Assembly: GCF_039548895.1 (NCBI RefSeq) | Contig: NZ_JBCLVG010000003.1 | Length of the DNA stretch: 64,000 nucleotides | Reading direction: 5' to 3' (one strand) | Source of the DNA: Orlajensenia stereocauli | GTDB lineage: Bacteria; Actinomycetota; Actinomycetes; Actinomycetales; Microbacteriaceae | The notes under the pieces: model-generated | Databases searched by the model: none | What the model saw: only the letters and a program-made list of their open reading frames with translations | Told to the model about the DNA's origin: nothing | Part shown: positions 9,880 through 18,507 of the stretch, in pieces | Layout of the letters: every line of letters begins with the position of its first letter | How positions within the stretch are numbered: position 1 is the stretch's first letter | Position numbers and translations under genes: made by a program

Positions 9880-10317
9880 ATGCCCTCAGCGTCTCCGAAG
9901 AAGTCGAAGAAGTCCGCGAAATCCGCTGCTCCCGCTGCTACCACATTCCGGTCTCAGGCGCTCGCCGAGGCGCTGGAGCACCAGGACATGGCTGCCGTCG
10001 CGTTGGCGTTGCGCAACGGCAACACCGTGGTGCCGCTGCTGAAGCCGGGCCCGCGCGACAACCCGCTCGACGGCGGCGAGGTCTGGACCTATCGCTCGCC
10101 CGAGACCGGCGAAGTGGCTCTCCTGCTGTTCAGCGACGCGGCGAACAAGCCCGCGAACCTGCCGCCTGCCGTTGGCCTGCAGTCTCCGGTGTGGCTCCGG
10201 GCGTTCCTCGGGGCCAATGCCGAGCTGATCACCACGGTGTTCTTCGACATCGCCGGGCCGCATCCGATGCAGGCGACTCCGGCCGAGATCCTGCGCGTGC
10301 TCGACGTCGAGGCGTAG
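9880..10317 (+). CDS. SseB-family protein
   Basis: 145 residues. A short Lys/Ser/Ala-rich N-terminus (PSASPKKSKKSAKSAA) precedes an SseB N-terminal-type domain (LRNGNTVVPLLKPG, VWTYRSPETGEVALLLFSD). Domains of this kind are found in secretion-associated and in uncharacterised cytoplasmic proteins; function here is unknown. TACCCT ends six bases before the ATG with no Shine-Dalgarno sequence. It converges on radA. Confidence 0.72.
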   Translation: MPSASPKKSKKSAKSAAPAATTFRSQALAEALEHQDMAAVALALRNGNTVVPLLKPGPRDNPLDGGEVWTYRSPETGEVALLLFSDAANKPANLPPAVGLQSPVWLRAFLGANAELITTVFFDIAGPHPMQATPAEILRVLDVEA

Positions 10318-10358
10318 GCGCGGGGCTGGCGCAGGCATCATCGCCTCGCGGCGTCGCC

Positions 10359-11783
10359 CTAGAACGACCCGCTGAACTCGCGCTCCCATTCGTCGCGCTG
10401 CGCTGCCCGGCGCTCCGCGGCGCGAGCGTCGTTGACGTCGGATGCCGACGGGCCAGCGAGCCGCAGCCGCTCGAGGGCAGCATGAACGCTGCCCACCTCG
10501 GCGTCGAGCACGTGGGTGAAGCCGAGACGGCGTGCCTCTGAGGCGCGCTGTGCGGCGGCTGAGACCGGACGCACCTCGCCCGCCAGGCTGATCTCACCGA
10601 ACGCGGTGAGATCGTGCGGAACCGGGCGCTCGCTCAGCGCCGACGCAATCGCGACGGCAATGGCCAGGTCGGCCCCCGGCTCGGTGAGGCGCACACCGCC
10701 GACGGTGGAGATGTAGACATCGTGCTCGCCGACGCCCTTGAGGCCGGCCCGGCGTTCGAGCACGGCGAGGATCATGGCCACCCGCGACGGGTCGACGCCG
10801 TTCATGACCCGGCGCGGCTGCGGGCCCGTGGCCTTCACGACGAGTGCCTGGACCTCGACGGGCAGGGCGCGCCGACCCTCGAGGGCGACGGTGACGCAGG
10901 TTCCGCTGACGTTGGTCGAGCCGCGGCTGAGGAACAGTCCGCTCGGATCCGGCACCTCGGCGATGCCGTCGCCGGTCATCTCGAAGCAGCCGACCTCGTC
11001 AGTGGGGCCGAAGCGGTTCTTGAGCGCCCGAACGAAGCGCAACGCGGTCTGGCGGTCGCCCTCGAAGTGGCAGACCACGTCGACGAGGTGCTCGAGCAGA
11101 CGAGGCCCGGCGATCGAGCCGTCTTTCGTGACGTGGCCGACGAGCAGGATCGGCAGCTCGCGCTCTTTCGCCAGTCGCACGAGGGCCGCTGCGACCTCTC
11201 GCACCTGCCCGGGCTGGCCGGCGAGGCCGTCGGAGAGCGAGCTCGACACCGTCTGCACGGAGTCGACGATGAGCAGCTGCGGCTCGACGGAGTCCACTTG
11301 GCCGAGGATGGTGCCGAGGTCGGTCTCCGACGCGAGGTAGAGGTTCGGAACGAGGGCTCCGGTGCGTGCGGCGCGCAGCCGCACCTGGCTCACGGACTCC
11401 TCGGCGCTCACGTAGAGCACCCTCTTGCCGGTGGCCGCAGCTCGAGCGGCGACCTCGAGCAGCAGCGTCGACTTGCCGACGCCTGGTTCTCCGCTCAGCA
11501 GGATGGCCGCTCCTGGAACGACACCGCCGCCGAGAACACGATCGAACTCGCCGATCCCGCTCGGCCAGCGGGTGATCTCCATCTCGGCCGTGAATTCGGT
11601 GATGGGGCGAGCGGCACGGCCTGCGGAGACGGCGACGGGCTTCACGGCGCGGGCGTTGCCGCCGGCCTGCTCGGCGGCATCCGTCACGGTTCCCCACTGC
11701 TGGCACTCGCCGCAGCGGCCGGCCCATTTCGCCGTCGTCCAGCCGCATTCGACGCAGCGGTACGCGTTGGTGGATCGGGCCAT
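10359..11783 (-). CDS. radA: DNA repair protein RadA
   Basis: Helicase/branch-migration factor in recombinational repair. 474 residues with the three standard parts: an N-terminal C4 zinc finger (CVECGWTTAKWAGRCGEC), a RecA-like ATPase core with Walker A GEPGVGKST and the RadA-specific KNRFG motif, and a C-terminal Lon-protease-like domain (GGVRLTEPGADLAIA). TAGGCT at 11790-11795 ends six bases before the ATG. In many actinobacteria radA lies near clpC, as here. Confidence 0.96.
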   Translation of the reverse strand: MARSTNAYRCVECGWTTAKWAGRCGECQQWGTVTDAAEQAGGNARAVKPVAVSAGRAARPITEFTAEMEITRWPSGIGEFDRVLGGGVVPGAAILLSGEPGVGKSTLLLEVAARAAATGKRVLYVSAEESVSQVRLRAARTGALVPNLYLASETDLGTILGQVDSVEPQLLIVDSVQTVSSSLSDGLAGQPGQVREVAAALVRLAKERELPILLVGHVTKDGSIAGPRLLEHLVDVVCHFEGDRQTALRFVRALKNRFGPTDEVGCFEMTGDGIAEVPDPSGLFLSRGSTNVSGTCVTVALEGRRALPVEVQALVVKATGPQPRRVMNGVDPSRVAMILAVLERRAGLKGVGEHDVYISTVGGVRLTEPGADLAIAVAIASALSERPVPHDLTAFGEISLAGEVRPVSAAAQRASEARRLGFTHVLDAEVGSVHAALERLRLAGPSASDVNDARAAERRAAQRDEWEREFSGSF

Positions 11784-11941
11784 GGGGCGAGCCTAATCGG
11801 GCCCGACGACACTGCCGGATGCCGCTCCGCGGGTCAACGCCATCCATGCGGCGAAGCGGTGTGTGGGGGAGCAGCATCCGCCACCGTGAACTCGCGATGA
11901 AGTCGAGGCGGATGCGAGGCGGCGCCGGAGGGTCGCCCGTC

Positions 11942-13096
11942 TCAGCGGGCTGGCAGGTACGGGTATTCGCTCGAGCGCCCCTGGAACTCGAGGATGGCGC
12001 CGTTGCGGATGCGCCCGGCCTCGATCTCGGTCGCGCGACGGATGGTGTCCGACTCAGCCCACGCGGATGGGCCCTCCATCACGGTGCGGAGGAACGGCAT
12101 GAGCGCCTCGCTGATCTCCCACGTGGCCGAGTTCCAGAGGAACGACGGGCTGTGGTCGACGGCGTAGTAGTTCGTGGACTCGCCGACGGTGAACATCGGG
12201 TCGTCGAAGGTCGTGGGGCGCGCCCAGCTGAAGCCCATGCCGGCGTCGATCGACACGTCGACGATGAGGCTGCCCGGGCGGAACTCGCCGAGGTCCTCCT
12301 CGCGCAGGTAGGTGAGGGGAGCGTTCGGGTCCTGCAGGGTGCAGTTCACGACGATGTCGTGGGCCGCGAGGAACGGCGCGAGGGCGACGGGGCCGTCCTC
12401 GGTGTTCACGGTGCTCTGGAACGGCGACTCCGGGTCGTGCTCGAACTGGATGATGTCGACCGAGGGGATGGGCGAGCCGACGGCCGCCGTGTCGCGGTTG
12501 GTGAGCACGCGCACGTCGTGGATGCCGTGGGCGTTCAGCACTGTGACTGCACCGCGGGCCGTCGCGCCGAACCCGATGACCACGGCACTGAGCCGGCGGC
12601 CGTAGTCTCCGGTCGATCCGCAGAGCTGCAGCGCGTGCAGCACCGAGCAGTATCCGGCGATCTCGTTGTTCTTGTGGAACACGTGCAGGCCGAAGCCGCC
12701 GTCGCTCGTCCAGTGGTTCATGGCTTCCCAAGCGATCAGCGTGAGGCCCTTGTCGATGGCGAACTGCGTCATCTCGCGATCCTGCACGCAGTGCGGCCAG
12801 CCCCAGAGCGTCTGCCCGTCGCGCAACTCGGCGAGGTCCGACGCCAGGGGCTTGGGCAGAGCGATCACGTCGGCGGCGGCGATGATCTCCTCGCGTGAGG
12901 CGATCGATCCGACGAGGGGTGCGAGGCTCGCATCCGGAATACCGAAGCGCTCGCCATAGCCGGTCTCGAGCATCATGTTCGCGCGCAGGTCCTCGTCGAT
13001 TCGCTCCAGGTGCGACGGGTGCAGCGGCAGGCGCTTCTCGTCGAGCTTGCGCGAAGTGGCCATCACGCCGAGGCGGAGAAGAGGAGGGGTGGTCAT
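11942..13096 (-). CDS. N5-(carboxyethyl)ornithine synthase-like dehydrogenase
   Basis: 384 residues, alanine dehydrogenase/PNT-type fold: N-terminal substrate domain (LGVMATSRKLDEKRLPLHP) and an NAD(P)-binding segment (VIGFGATARGAVTVLNAHG). The overall sequence matches proteins annotated as N5-(carboxyethyl)ornithine synthase, which reductively joins pyruvate to ornithine. The reaction is inferred from family only; opine-type or saccharopine-type activity is possible. TAGCCT at 13103-13108 ends six bases before the ATG. No ornithine genes adjoin it. Confidence 0.65.
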   Translation of the reverse strand: MTTPPLLRLGVMATSRKLDEKRLPLHPSHLERIDEDLRANMMLETGYGERFGIPDASLAPLVGSIASREEIIAAADVIALPKPLASDLAELRDGQTLWGWPHCVQDREMTQFAIDKGLTLIAWEAMNHWTSDGGFGLHVFHKNNEIAGYCSVLHALQLCGSTGDYGRRLSAVVIGFGATARGAVTVLNAHGIHDVRVLTNRDTAAVGSPIPSVDIIQFEHDPESPFQSTVNTEDGPVALAPFLAAHDIVVNCTLQDPNAPLTYLREEDLGEFRPGSLIVDVSIDAGMGFSWARPTTFDDPMFTVGESTNYYAVDHSPSFLWNSATWEISEALMPFLRTVMEGPSAWAESDTIRRATEIEAGRIRNGAILEFQGRSSEYPYLPAR

Positions 13097-13209
13097 GTGC
13101 GAAGGCTACGCCACCCCGTGCCCTGCCGATTCAGGCTGCGGGTGAACGGATGCCGCCAGCCGTAGGCCCCGATTCGCGCAGAAGCCTCTGCTCAACTAAA
13201 CTCCTTCTC

Positions 13210-13299
13210 GGTACCGTGTCCGAGCGGCCGAAGGTGCAACTCTCGAAAAGTTGTGTGGGTGAAAGTCCACCGTGGGTTCAAATCCCACCGGTACCGCCA
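13210..13299 (+). tRNA. tRNA-Ser (anticodon CGA)
   Basis: Complete class II tRNA with encoded CCA. Acceptor stem GGTACCG/CGGTACC, D arm with GAGCGGCCGAAGG, anticodon stem CAACT/AGTTG enclosing CTCGAAA (anticodon CGA, reads UCG), long variable arm, T arm GTGGG/TTCAAAT/CCCAC, discriminator G and CCA at 13297-13299. Confidence 0.96.
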
Positions 13300-13300
13300 T

Positions 13301-13332
13301 GAAAAGGCCCTCGCTTGCGAGGGCCTTTTCGC
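13301..13332. terminator. Bidirectional intrinsic terminator
   Basis: A perfect 14-bp inverted repeat (13301-13314 and 13317-13330) with GAAAAGGCCCTCGC and its complement. The A-run on the left and T-run on the right make it usable from both sides: for the tRNA-Ser on the plus strand and the sortase gene on the minus strand. Confidence 0.92.
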
Positions 13333-13363
13333 ATGGTGCGGACCATCTCCGGCAGAGCGGGTC

Positions 13364-14122
13364 CTATTTCGCGGGCGTCGCGGTGACGACCACGTTGTCC
13401 AGGTAGACCCGCCGGTCGTAGTCGAACTCGCCCCCACATGTGACGATCACCAGCCGTGGCGGCCCTCCCCTGTCGAATATCGTCGGCCAATCGACCTCCG
13501 GCTTGCGCACCATCCCTTCAGTCTGCACTTCGTACCGTCTTTCCGATCCGTCTTCGACGGTGACGATGACCTCGGTGCCTGCTGTTGCCTCTGGGAGCCG
13601 AGCGAGCGGGCCGATGTCGTAGTCGAGGGAGTCGACGTGGGCAGCTATCACAGTGGCGCCCCGGTCGTGGCCGGGCCAGGACCCGTACCGATACCAGGCG
13701 GCGTCTGCTGGGTTCGGGGGCAATGCCATGGCTCCGGTATCTGCTGTCCCCTCGGGCTGGACGCTCATGTCCACCCCGATCGTTGGGATCTGGATTCGGA
13801 CCGGCGCCACTGCCACCGGGTACTGCTGGTCAAGATCGGCGCCGGAGAGGGGCACTACCACCGAAGCCGTGGGTTTCGGCGAGGACGGAGCGGGAGCGGG
13901 AGCGGGAGCGATAGTGGTCGCGGGGGGAGTCGGCATCGACTGAGACGAGGTGCGGGAGCTGCACCCGGTCAGAGCGGCGATGCAGAGGAGTGCCGCGACG
14001 AGAGACGATGCTCTCGTCGCGGCCTCCCTCTCGTCGTGCGTCAGCTTCGCGCCTTCGCGCGAGTCAGACCCGCGGCGACAACGGCGGCTGCAAGCAGAGC
14101 CAACGCGGACGCACCCACCCAC
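13364..14122 (-). CDS. Class F sortase (lipoprotein-type N-terminus)
   Basis: Cell-surface transpeptidase-like protein. The C-terminal catalytic domain shows the triad in class F spacing: His in AAHVDS, Cys in VTCGGEF and Arg in YDRRVYLDN. N-terminal to it lie a hydrophobic segment ending in a lipobox-like LTGC and an Ala-Pro linker encoded by a GGAGCG tandem hexamer near 13888-13909. The only in-frame GTG before the signal is at 14122, giving an 82-base overlap with the upstream DUF4397 gene. A CTG at 14042-14044 that overlaps the DUF4397 stop (CTGA), seven bases after GAAGG, would give a cleaner signal peptide; the start is therefore uncertain. Likely co-transcribed with the DUF4397 gene. 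Confidence 0.85.
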   Translation of the reverse strand: MGGCVRVGSACSRRCRRGSDSREGAKLTHDEREAATRASSLVAALLCIAALTGCSSRTSSQSMPTPPATTIAPAPAPAPSSPKPTASVVVPLSGADLDQQYPVAVAPVRIQIPTIGVDMSVQPEGTADTGAMALPPNPADAAWYRYGSWPGHDRGATVIAAHVDSLDYDIGPLARLPEATAGTEVIVTVEDGSERRYEVQTEGMVRKPEVDWPTIFDRGGPPRLVIVTCGGEFDYDRRVYLDNVVVTATPAK

Positions 14123-14868
14123 AGGCCAGTCGAATCGAACGGCTTGTTGGTAGCGACCAGGCCGGCTGAACCAGCAGGGATACCGCCCGGGTTCGAGTGC
14201 AGGTCACCGATGGTCTGGACGGCGAGGTCCAGGTTGTCATCGTCGAGGCTTCCCCATGCGTAGACGATCGTGTTGACACCTTCCGCGACGTTGACGTCCG
14301 CCGGGCCGATCAGCGGGTCGGTTGTTCCGGCGGCAGCGACCGATGCGGAAATCACGCCAGCGGGAAGGTTCAGCACCTCCTCGTTGGGGTTCGTGAGCCC
14401 AGAGATCGCAGGGGTGCCTCCTGCCAGGACGTCCACGGCCGGAGCCGCGGCGACGTGGCGGACGGTGAGTCGGCCTTCACCCGCAGGGAGCGTCGCTACG
14501 TCGTTCGTGAACAAGGTGGCGGTCGGGGTCCCGTCCTCCCCCAGGTGAGCCACGGCGGTGTAGTTGCCGTTTGACTCGAGGGTCAGGTCGATCGGCCCGA
14601 TCACCGGATCCGAGGCGTCAGCGGCGTCAGAAGCCGTGATGGCGACGGAGTATGTCCCGGCGGCCAGAGGCAGAGGGCCTGCCAATGTTCCCGGCGCGAA
14701 GTCGTCCAGCGTCAGCTCGTCGTTCACGTAGACGTCGACCGTGATGTCTGGAACGCCGTGCAGCACGGACAGTTGAGCGTCGCCCTCGGCGGCTTGGGCG
14801 GGAGCGGTTGCCCCCAAGATAGCGATAGCGCCGGCGGCGATGCCGGCTGTGATGATCTTTGTGCGCAT
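14041..14868 (-). CDS. DUF4397 surface protein with C-terminal membrane anchor
   Basis: 275 residues from ATG 14868, chosen because GGAGG sits six bases upstream. Layout: Sec signal peptide (cleavage near APAQAA), two DUF4397 repeats (QLSVLHGVPDITVDVYVN and RLTVRHVAAAPAVDVLAG), and a C-terminal helix (GLWVGASALALLAAAVV) with a basic tail. The arrangement looks like a wall-anchored protein but no canonical LPxTG precedes the helix. It lies directly upstream of a class F sortase, a common pairing in actinobacteria. Function unknown, probably adhesive or structural. Confidence 0.85.
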   Translation of the reverse strand: MRTKIITAGIAAGAIAILGATAPAQAAEGDAQLSVLHGVPDITVDVYVNDELTLDDFAPGTLAGPLPLAAGTYSVAITASDAADASDPVIGPIDLTLESNGNYTAVAHLGEDGTPTATLFTNDVATLPAGEGRLTVRHVAAAPAVDVLAGGTPAISGLTNPNEEVLNLPAGVISASVAAAGTTDPLIGPADVNVAEGVNTIVYAWGSLDDDNLDLAVQTIGDLHSNPGGIPAGSAGLVATNKPFDSTGLWVGASALALLAAAVVAAGLTRAKARS

Positions 14869-14880
14869 AGTTACCTCCAT

Positions 14881-15223
14881 GTAAGGCCCGAAGGCGGAGA
14901 AGTGCTGTCACCATTAGTTCCGTCTCTCAGCGCCATCCGGATGCATCTTCGCTCGCATCACCGCGCGACCTACCCGCACGACTACTCGCAGAGGGACGAT
15001 AGACAGAGTCGCCTCGCAAGCAGAGCTCTCCCATGACGAGGTCGACTTCTGTTCGGCCACGGCCTGGAGGATGTTGCCAGTGGACACGACCTTGACCGTC
15101 ACGAGGTCCACCGACGCCATCTTCTTCACCCTGCAGAGCTGAGGTGTCCATCCAGCCCGAACAACGCAACCGGCCTTCTTGCGGGTGGGCGGCGAGGGCC
15201 GTGGCGCCGGAGCCCTGAAACCC
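14881..15223. other. Intergenic region without a confident gene
   Basis: About 340 bases upstream of the DUF4397 gene and of the VOC gene. A minus-strand frame at 14914-15120 (68 codons, ATG at 15120, starting MASVDLVTVKVVSTGN) has strongly GC-biased third positions in its first half but not in its second, and no recognisable Shine-Dalgarno sequence; it may be a decayed gene remnant. Nothing else is supported here. Confidence 0.4.
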
Positions 15224-15255
15224 TTGACACACCACTTGTTTTTTGCAAGTGTTAG
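15224..15255 (+). promoter_or_regulatory. Promoter with inverted repeat, candidate HxlR operator
   Basis: A TTGACA hexamer (15224-15229) is followed by the inverted repeat CACTTG-TTTTTTG-CAAGTG (15233-15238 and 15246-15251) that overlaps the expected -10 position. Upstream of the VOC/HxlR pair. A symmetric site within the core promoter fits repression by the HxlR-type regulator encoded second in the unit (inference). Confidence 0.6.
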
Positions 15256-15292
15256 CCCGTCCCCAAACGGGTCCACGAAGAGGGAGTCCACC

Positions 15293-15718
15293 ATGACCGC
15301 GATGTTCGTCAACCTGCCGGTGACCGACCTGGAGCGCGCGAAGACGTTCTACTCCGCGGTCGGCTTCACCCTCAATCCGGCCATGTCGGATCACAATGGT
15401 GCCTGCTTCGTGGTCGAAGACGGCCACAGCTACGTCATGATCCTGACCCGCGACTACTTCCAGACCTTCACCGATCTCCCGATCGGCGACCCCGCAGCGA
15501 ATCCGTCGGTGTCCACAGCGATCTTCCTCGACAGCCGGGAGGATGTCGACGAGACACTCGCAGTCGGTATCGCCGCCGGGGGAGTGGAGCCGCACGACGC
15601 CACCGACTTCGGTTTCATGTACCAGCGCCAGCTCAACGACCCCGACGGCAACATCCTCGAGTTCGGATGGTTCGACCCGGCCGCCGCCCAGGGCGCCGAG
15701 GCCGCCGCGAACGCGTAG
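15293..15718 (+). CDS. VOC-family (glyoxalase-like) protein
   Basis: 141 residues from ATG 15293, preceded by AGGGAG with seven-base spacing. One vicinal-oxygen-chelate domain in two beta-alpha-beta modules (FVNLPVTDLERAKTFYSAVGF at the start, DPDGNILEFGWFDP at the end). Members are often annotated as lactoylglutathione lyase or extradiol dioxygenase, but substrate cannot be read from sequence. It is followed after 11 bases by an HxlR-type regulator, suggesting induction by an electrophile or aromatic compound. Confidence 0.88.
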   Translation: MTAMFVNLPVTDLERAKTFYSAVGFTLNPAMSDHNGACFVVEDGHSYVMILTRDYFQTFTDLPIGDPAANPSVSTAIFLDSREDVDETLAVGIAAGGVEPHDATDFGFMYQRQLNDPDGNILEFGWFDPAAAQGAEAAANA

Positions 15719-15729
15719 GTCCGAGGCCC

Positions 15730-16371
15730 ATGGCTGCACGCGACTACGGCCAGTACGGCGGCGTCACTCGAGCCCTCGAGCTGATCGGCGAACGCTGGGC
15801 TCTGCTCATCGTTCGCGACCTGCTCGTCGGGCCGCGCCGCTACGGCGAACTCGCCGCCGGTCTCGCGCGCATCCCGAGCAACATCCTCGCGGCGAGGCTC
15901 AAGGAGCTGCAGGCTGCCGGCGTCATACGCCGAGCGCCTCGCTCGCGCATCGTCGTCTACGAGTTGACCCCGTATGGGCGCGGGCTCGAACCCGTCGTGC
16001 TCGCTCTCGGAGCGTGGGGCTACAAGGCGCTGGGTGATCCACGGGAAGAGCAGGTCATCACCCCCGACTCGATGACGATAGACCTCCGCACGGCCTTCCG
16101 TCCGCAGGTGGCCGCGAGCCTGCCGCCGACCTCATATGCGACCCGCTTCGGGTTCGCCGAGCTGCTCATCCGGGTCGACGGATCCGCACTCGACGTGTCG
16201 CGAGGTGACGGTCCGGCGGATCTCGCCTTCTCGGCGAGCCACGACATCCGTCGTCTCATCTCCGGTGAGCTGGCCCCGGATCGCGCCATCGCGACGGGAG
16301 TCGTCGAGGTGCTGCATGGACGTGGTGAACTCCTCGAGCGTTTCGCGAGCACGTTCCACCTGCCCGCCTGA
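15730..16371 (+). CDS. HxlR-family transcriptional regulator with C-terminal SCP2-like domain
   Basis: 213 residues from ATG 15730. Residues about 8-95 form the HxlR winged helix (ALELIGERWALLIVRDLL, GPRRYGELAAGL, IPSNILAARLKEL). The C-terminal half has an alpha-beta segment of the SCP2 type seen in many actinobacterial HxlR proteins and may bind a hydrophobic ligand. It is the second gene of a unit with the VOC protein and probably regulates it through the inverted repeat at 15233-15251. Confidence 0.87.
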   Translation: MAARDYGQYGGVTRALELIGERWALLIVRDLLVGPRRYGELAAGLARIPSNILAARLKELQAAGVIRRAPRSRIVVYELTPYGRGLEPVVLALGAWGYKALGDPREEQVITPDSMTIDLRTAFRPQVAASLPPTSYATRFGFAELLIRVDGSALDVSRGDGPADLAFSASHDIRRLISGELAPDRAIATGVVEVLHGRGELLERFASTFHLPA

Positions 16372-16427
16372 TCTCGGCATCCGAATTTCTGGCGTCTGAA
16401 CGCGTTCGCGGACATAGAGTTGCTCTC

Positions 16428-16838
16428 ATGTCGCAGATTCGGATCAAAGATGCCGCCAGCTTCCTCGGCGTCAGCGATGACACCGTGCGCCGCTGGATCG
16501 ACAACGGGCTGCTTGAGAGCACGAAGGACGCCTCGGGCCGGAGCGTCGTCGATGGTCTGACACTCGCGCGCCTCGCACGCAGGAACGCCGTGCTGCCGGC
16601 CGATCCGTCGGAGATCGGTCGGTCGGCACGCAACCACCTCGTGGGTCTCGTGACCGAGATCACGATGGACAAGGTCATGGCCCAGGTCGAACTGCAGTGC
16701 GGTCCGCATCGCATCGTCTCGCTGATGAGCAGTGAGGCCGTGCGCGACCTCGGCCTCGAGTTGGGATCCGTCGCCATCGCCGTCGTGAAGGCCACCACGG
16801 TCATCATCGAGACCCCCGCGGGGAAGGCCCAAGAATGA
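16428..16838 (+). CDS. Molybdate-responsive HTH-TOBE regulator
   Basis: 136 residues. The N-terminus is a MerR/excisionase-type helix-turn-helix (IKDAASFLGVSDDTVRRWID), the C-terminus a TOBE/Mop domain (ARNHLVGLVTEITMDKVMAQVEL to VVKATTVIIE) that binds molybdate or tungstate. First gene of the mod operon; it overlaps modA by four bases (ATGA), so it most likely senses molybdate and controls the transporter. TAGAGT ends seven bases before the ATG. Confidence 0.88.
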   Translation: MSQIRIKDAASFLGVSDDTVRRWIDNGLLESTKDASGRSVVDGLTLARLARRNAVLPADPSEIGRSARNHLVGLVTEITMDKVMAQVELQCGPHRIVSLMSSEAVRDLGLELGSVAIAVVKATTVIIETPAGKAQE

Positions 16839-17677
16839 CCATCCGCATCCGCACGACCGACCGCAGCCGCATCCGCCCCCGCACGGCCGGCGTCCTGGCC
16901 CTCGCCGCAGTGGCCGCCGTCGCGCTTGCCGCCTGCTCGAGTGCAACCGCCGAAGCGCCCGCGGCAACCAGCTCACCGGCGGCAGCGGCATCCGCCCTCG
17001 ATGGCTCGATCACGGTCTTCGCGGCGGCGTCGCTCAAGGCGACCTTCACCGAGCTGGCCGCCGAGTTCGAGAAGGCGAACCCCGACGTGACGGTCGCGCT
17101 GAACTTCGCCGGTTCCTCCGACCTCGTCACGCAGATCGCCGAGGGCGCGCCCGTCGATGTGTTCGCCTCGGCCGACGAGAAGAACATGGCGAAGCTCACC
17201 GACGACGGCCTGGTCGACGCCGGTGCACCCGTCGACTTCGCGACGAACGTGTTGCAGATCGCCGTGCCGCCGACGAACCCTGCCGGCATCGCCACCCTCG
17301 CCGACCTGGCGAAGCCCGAGGTGAAGACGGTCGTCTGCGCTCCTCAGGTGCCCTGCGGATCGGCGACGGTCACCGTCGAGCAGGCCGCCGGAGTCACGCT
17401 CGAACCGGTGAGCGAGGAGTCGTCGGTGACGGATGTGCTCGGCAAGGTCACCTCGGGTGAGGCCGACGCCGGGCTCGTCTACGTGACCGACGTGATCGCC
17501 GCCGGAGACGCCGTGCTGGGGATCCCCTTCCCCGAGTCGAGCGAGGCCGTCAACACGTATCCGATCGCCACGGTGAAGGCGTCGAAGGCCGCCGACGCCG
17601 CCCAGGCCTTCGTCGATTACGTCAGCGGCGACATCGGTCAGTACGTGCTCGAGTCCGCCGGCTTCGGGAAGCCCTAG
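16835..17677 (+). CDS. modA: Molybdate ABC transporter, substrate-binding lipoprotein
   Basis: 280 residues. Lipoprotein signal with lipobox ALAAC and lipidated Cys34, then a ModA-type periplasmic-binding fold: ITVFAAASLKATFTELAAEFE, FAGSSDLVTQIAEGAPVDVFASAD, and DAGLVYVTDVIA near the end. Captures molybdate outside the membrane and delivers it to ModB. Overlaps the regulator upstream and precedes modB by eight bases. Confidence 0.95.
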   Translation: MTIRIRTTDRSRIRPRTAGVLALAAVAAVALAACSSATAEAPAATSSPAAAASALDGSITVFAAASLKATFTELAAEFEKANPDVTVALNFAGSSDLVTQIAEGAPVDVFASADEKNMAKLTDDGLVDAGAPVDFATNVLQIAVPPTNPAGIATLADLAKPEVKTVVCAPQVPCGSATVTVEQAAGVTLEPVSEESSVTDVLGKVTSGEADAGLVYVTDVIAAGDAVLGIPFPESSEAVNTYPIATVKASKAADAAQAFVDYVSGDIGQYVLESAGFGKP

Positions 17678-17685
17678 CCCACCGG

Positions 17686-18507
17686 ATGCCTCGACGTCGC
17701 AGCAGTTCCTACGCCGGCATTCCCGGCTGGGTCATGATCGTGGCCGTCATCGGGGCCGCGTTCGTGGTGCTGCCGTTGGCGGCCATGATCCTGCGCGTGA
17801 ACTGGGCCGAGTTCGTTCCCCTGATCACCTCGGAGTCCTCTGTCGCCGCTCTGCTGCTGAGCCTGCGCACCTCGGTGATCGCGACGGCGCTCTGCATCGT
17901 GCTCGGCGTTCCGATGGCGGTCGTCCTCGCCCGCGCCGAGTTCTGGGGCCAGAAGGTGCTGCGCTCCCTCGTGCTGCTGCCCCTCGTGCTGCCGCCCGTG
18001 GTCGGCGGCATCGCCCTGCTCTACACCTTCGGCCGGCGGGGCCTCCTGGGCCAGACGTTCGAGATGCTCGGGGTCACGATCGCGTTCTCCACGACGGCCG
18101 TCGTGCTCGCCCAGACCTTCGTCGCCCTGCCCTTCCTGGTGCTGAGCCTCGAGGGCGCACTCCGCACTGTCGGCACGCGCTATGAAGCCGTCGGCGCCAC
18201 TCTCGGTGCCCGCCCCACCACGGTGCTTCGCCGCATCACCATGCCCTTGGTGCTCCCGGCGCTCATCTCCGGTGCCGTGCTCTCCTTCGCCAGGGCGCTG
18301 GGGGAATTCGGCGCCACGCTCACCTTCGCGGGCAGCCTGCAGGGCGTGACTCGCACGCTCCCACTCGAGATCTACCTGCAGCGCGAGACTGATCCGGATG
18401 CGGCGGTCGCGTTGTCGCTCGTTCTGGTGATCGTCGCGGTGGTGGTCGTGGGCCTCGCCCATCAGGCCGGGGAATTCACCGGATTCCGACGCGGGGCGAG
18501 CTCGTGA
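17686..18507 (+). CDS. modB: Molybdate ABC transporter, permease
   Basis: 273 residues, about six transmembrane helices, with the ABC-permease EAA loop (EAVGATLGARPTTVLRRITMP) that docks on the ATPase. The stop overlaps the modC GTG by four bases (GTGA). Forms the membrane channel of the ModABC importer. Confidence 0.94.
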   Translation: MPRRRSSSYAGIPGWVMIVAVIGAAFVVLPLAAMILRVNWAEFVPLITSESSVAALLLSLRTSVIATALCIVLGVPMAVVLARAEFWGQKVLRSLVLLPLVLPPVVGGIALLYTFGRRGLLGQTFEMLGVTIAFSTTAVVLAQTFVALPFLVLSLEGALRTVGTRYEAVGATLGARPTTVLRRITMPLVLPALISGAVLSFARALGEFGATLTFAGSLQGVTRTLPLEIYLQRETDPDAAVALSLVLVIVAVVVVGLAHQAGEFTGFRRGASS

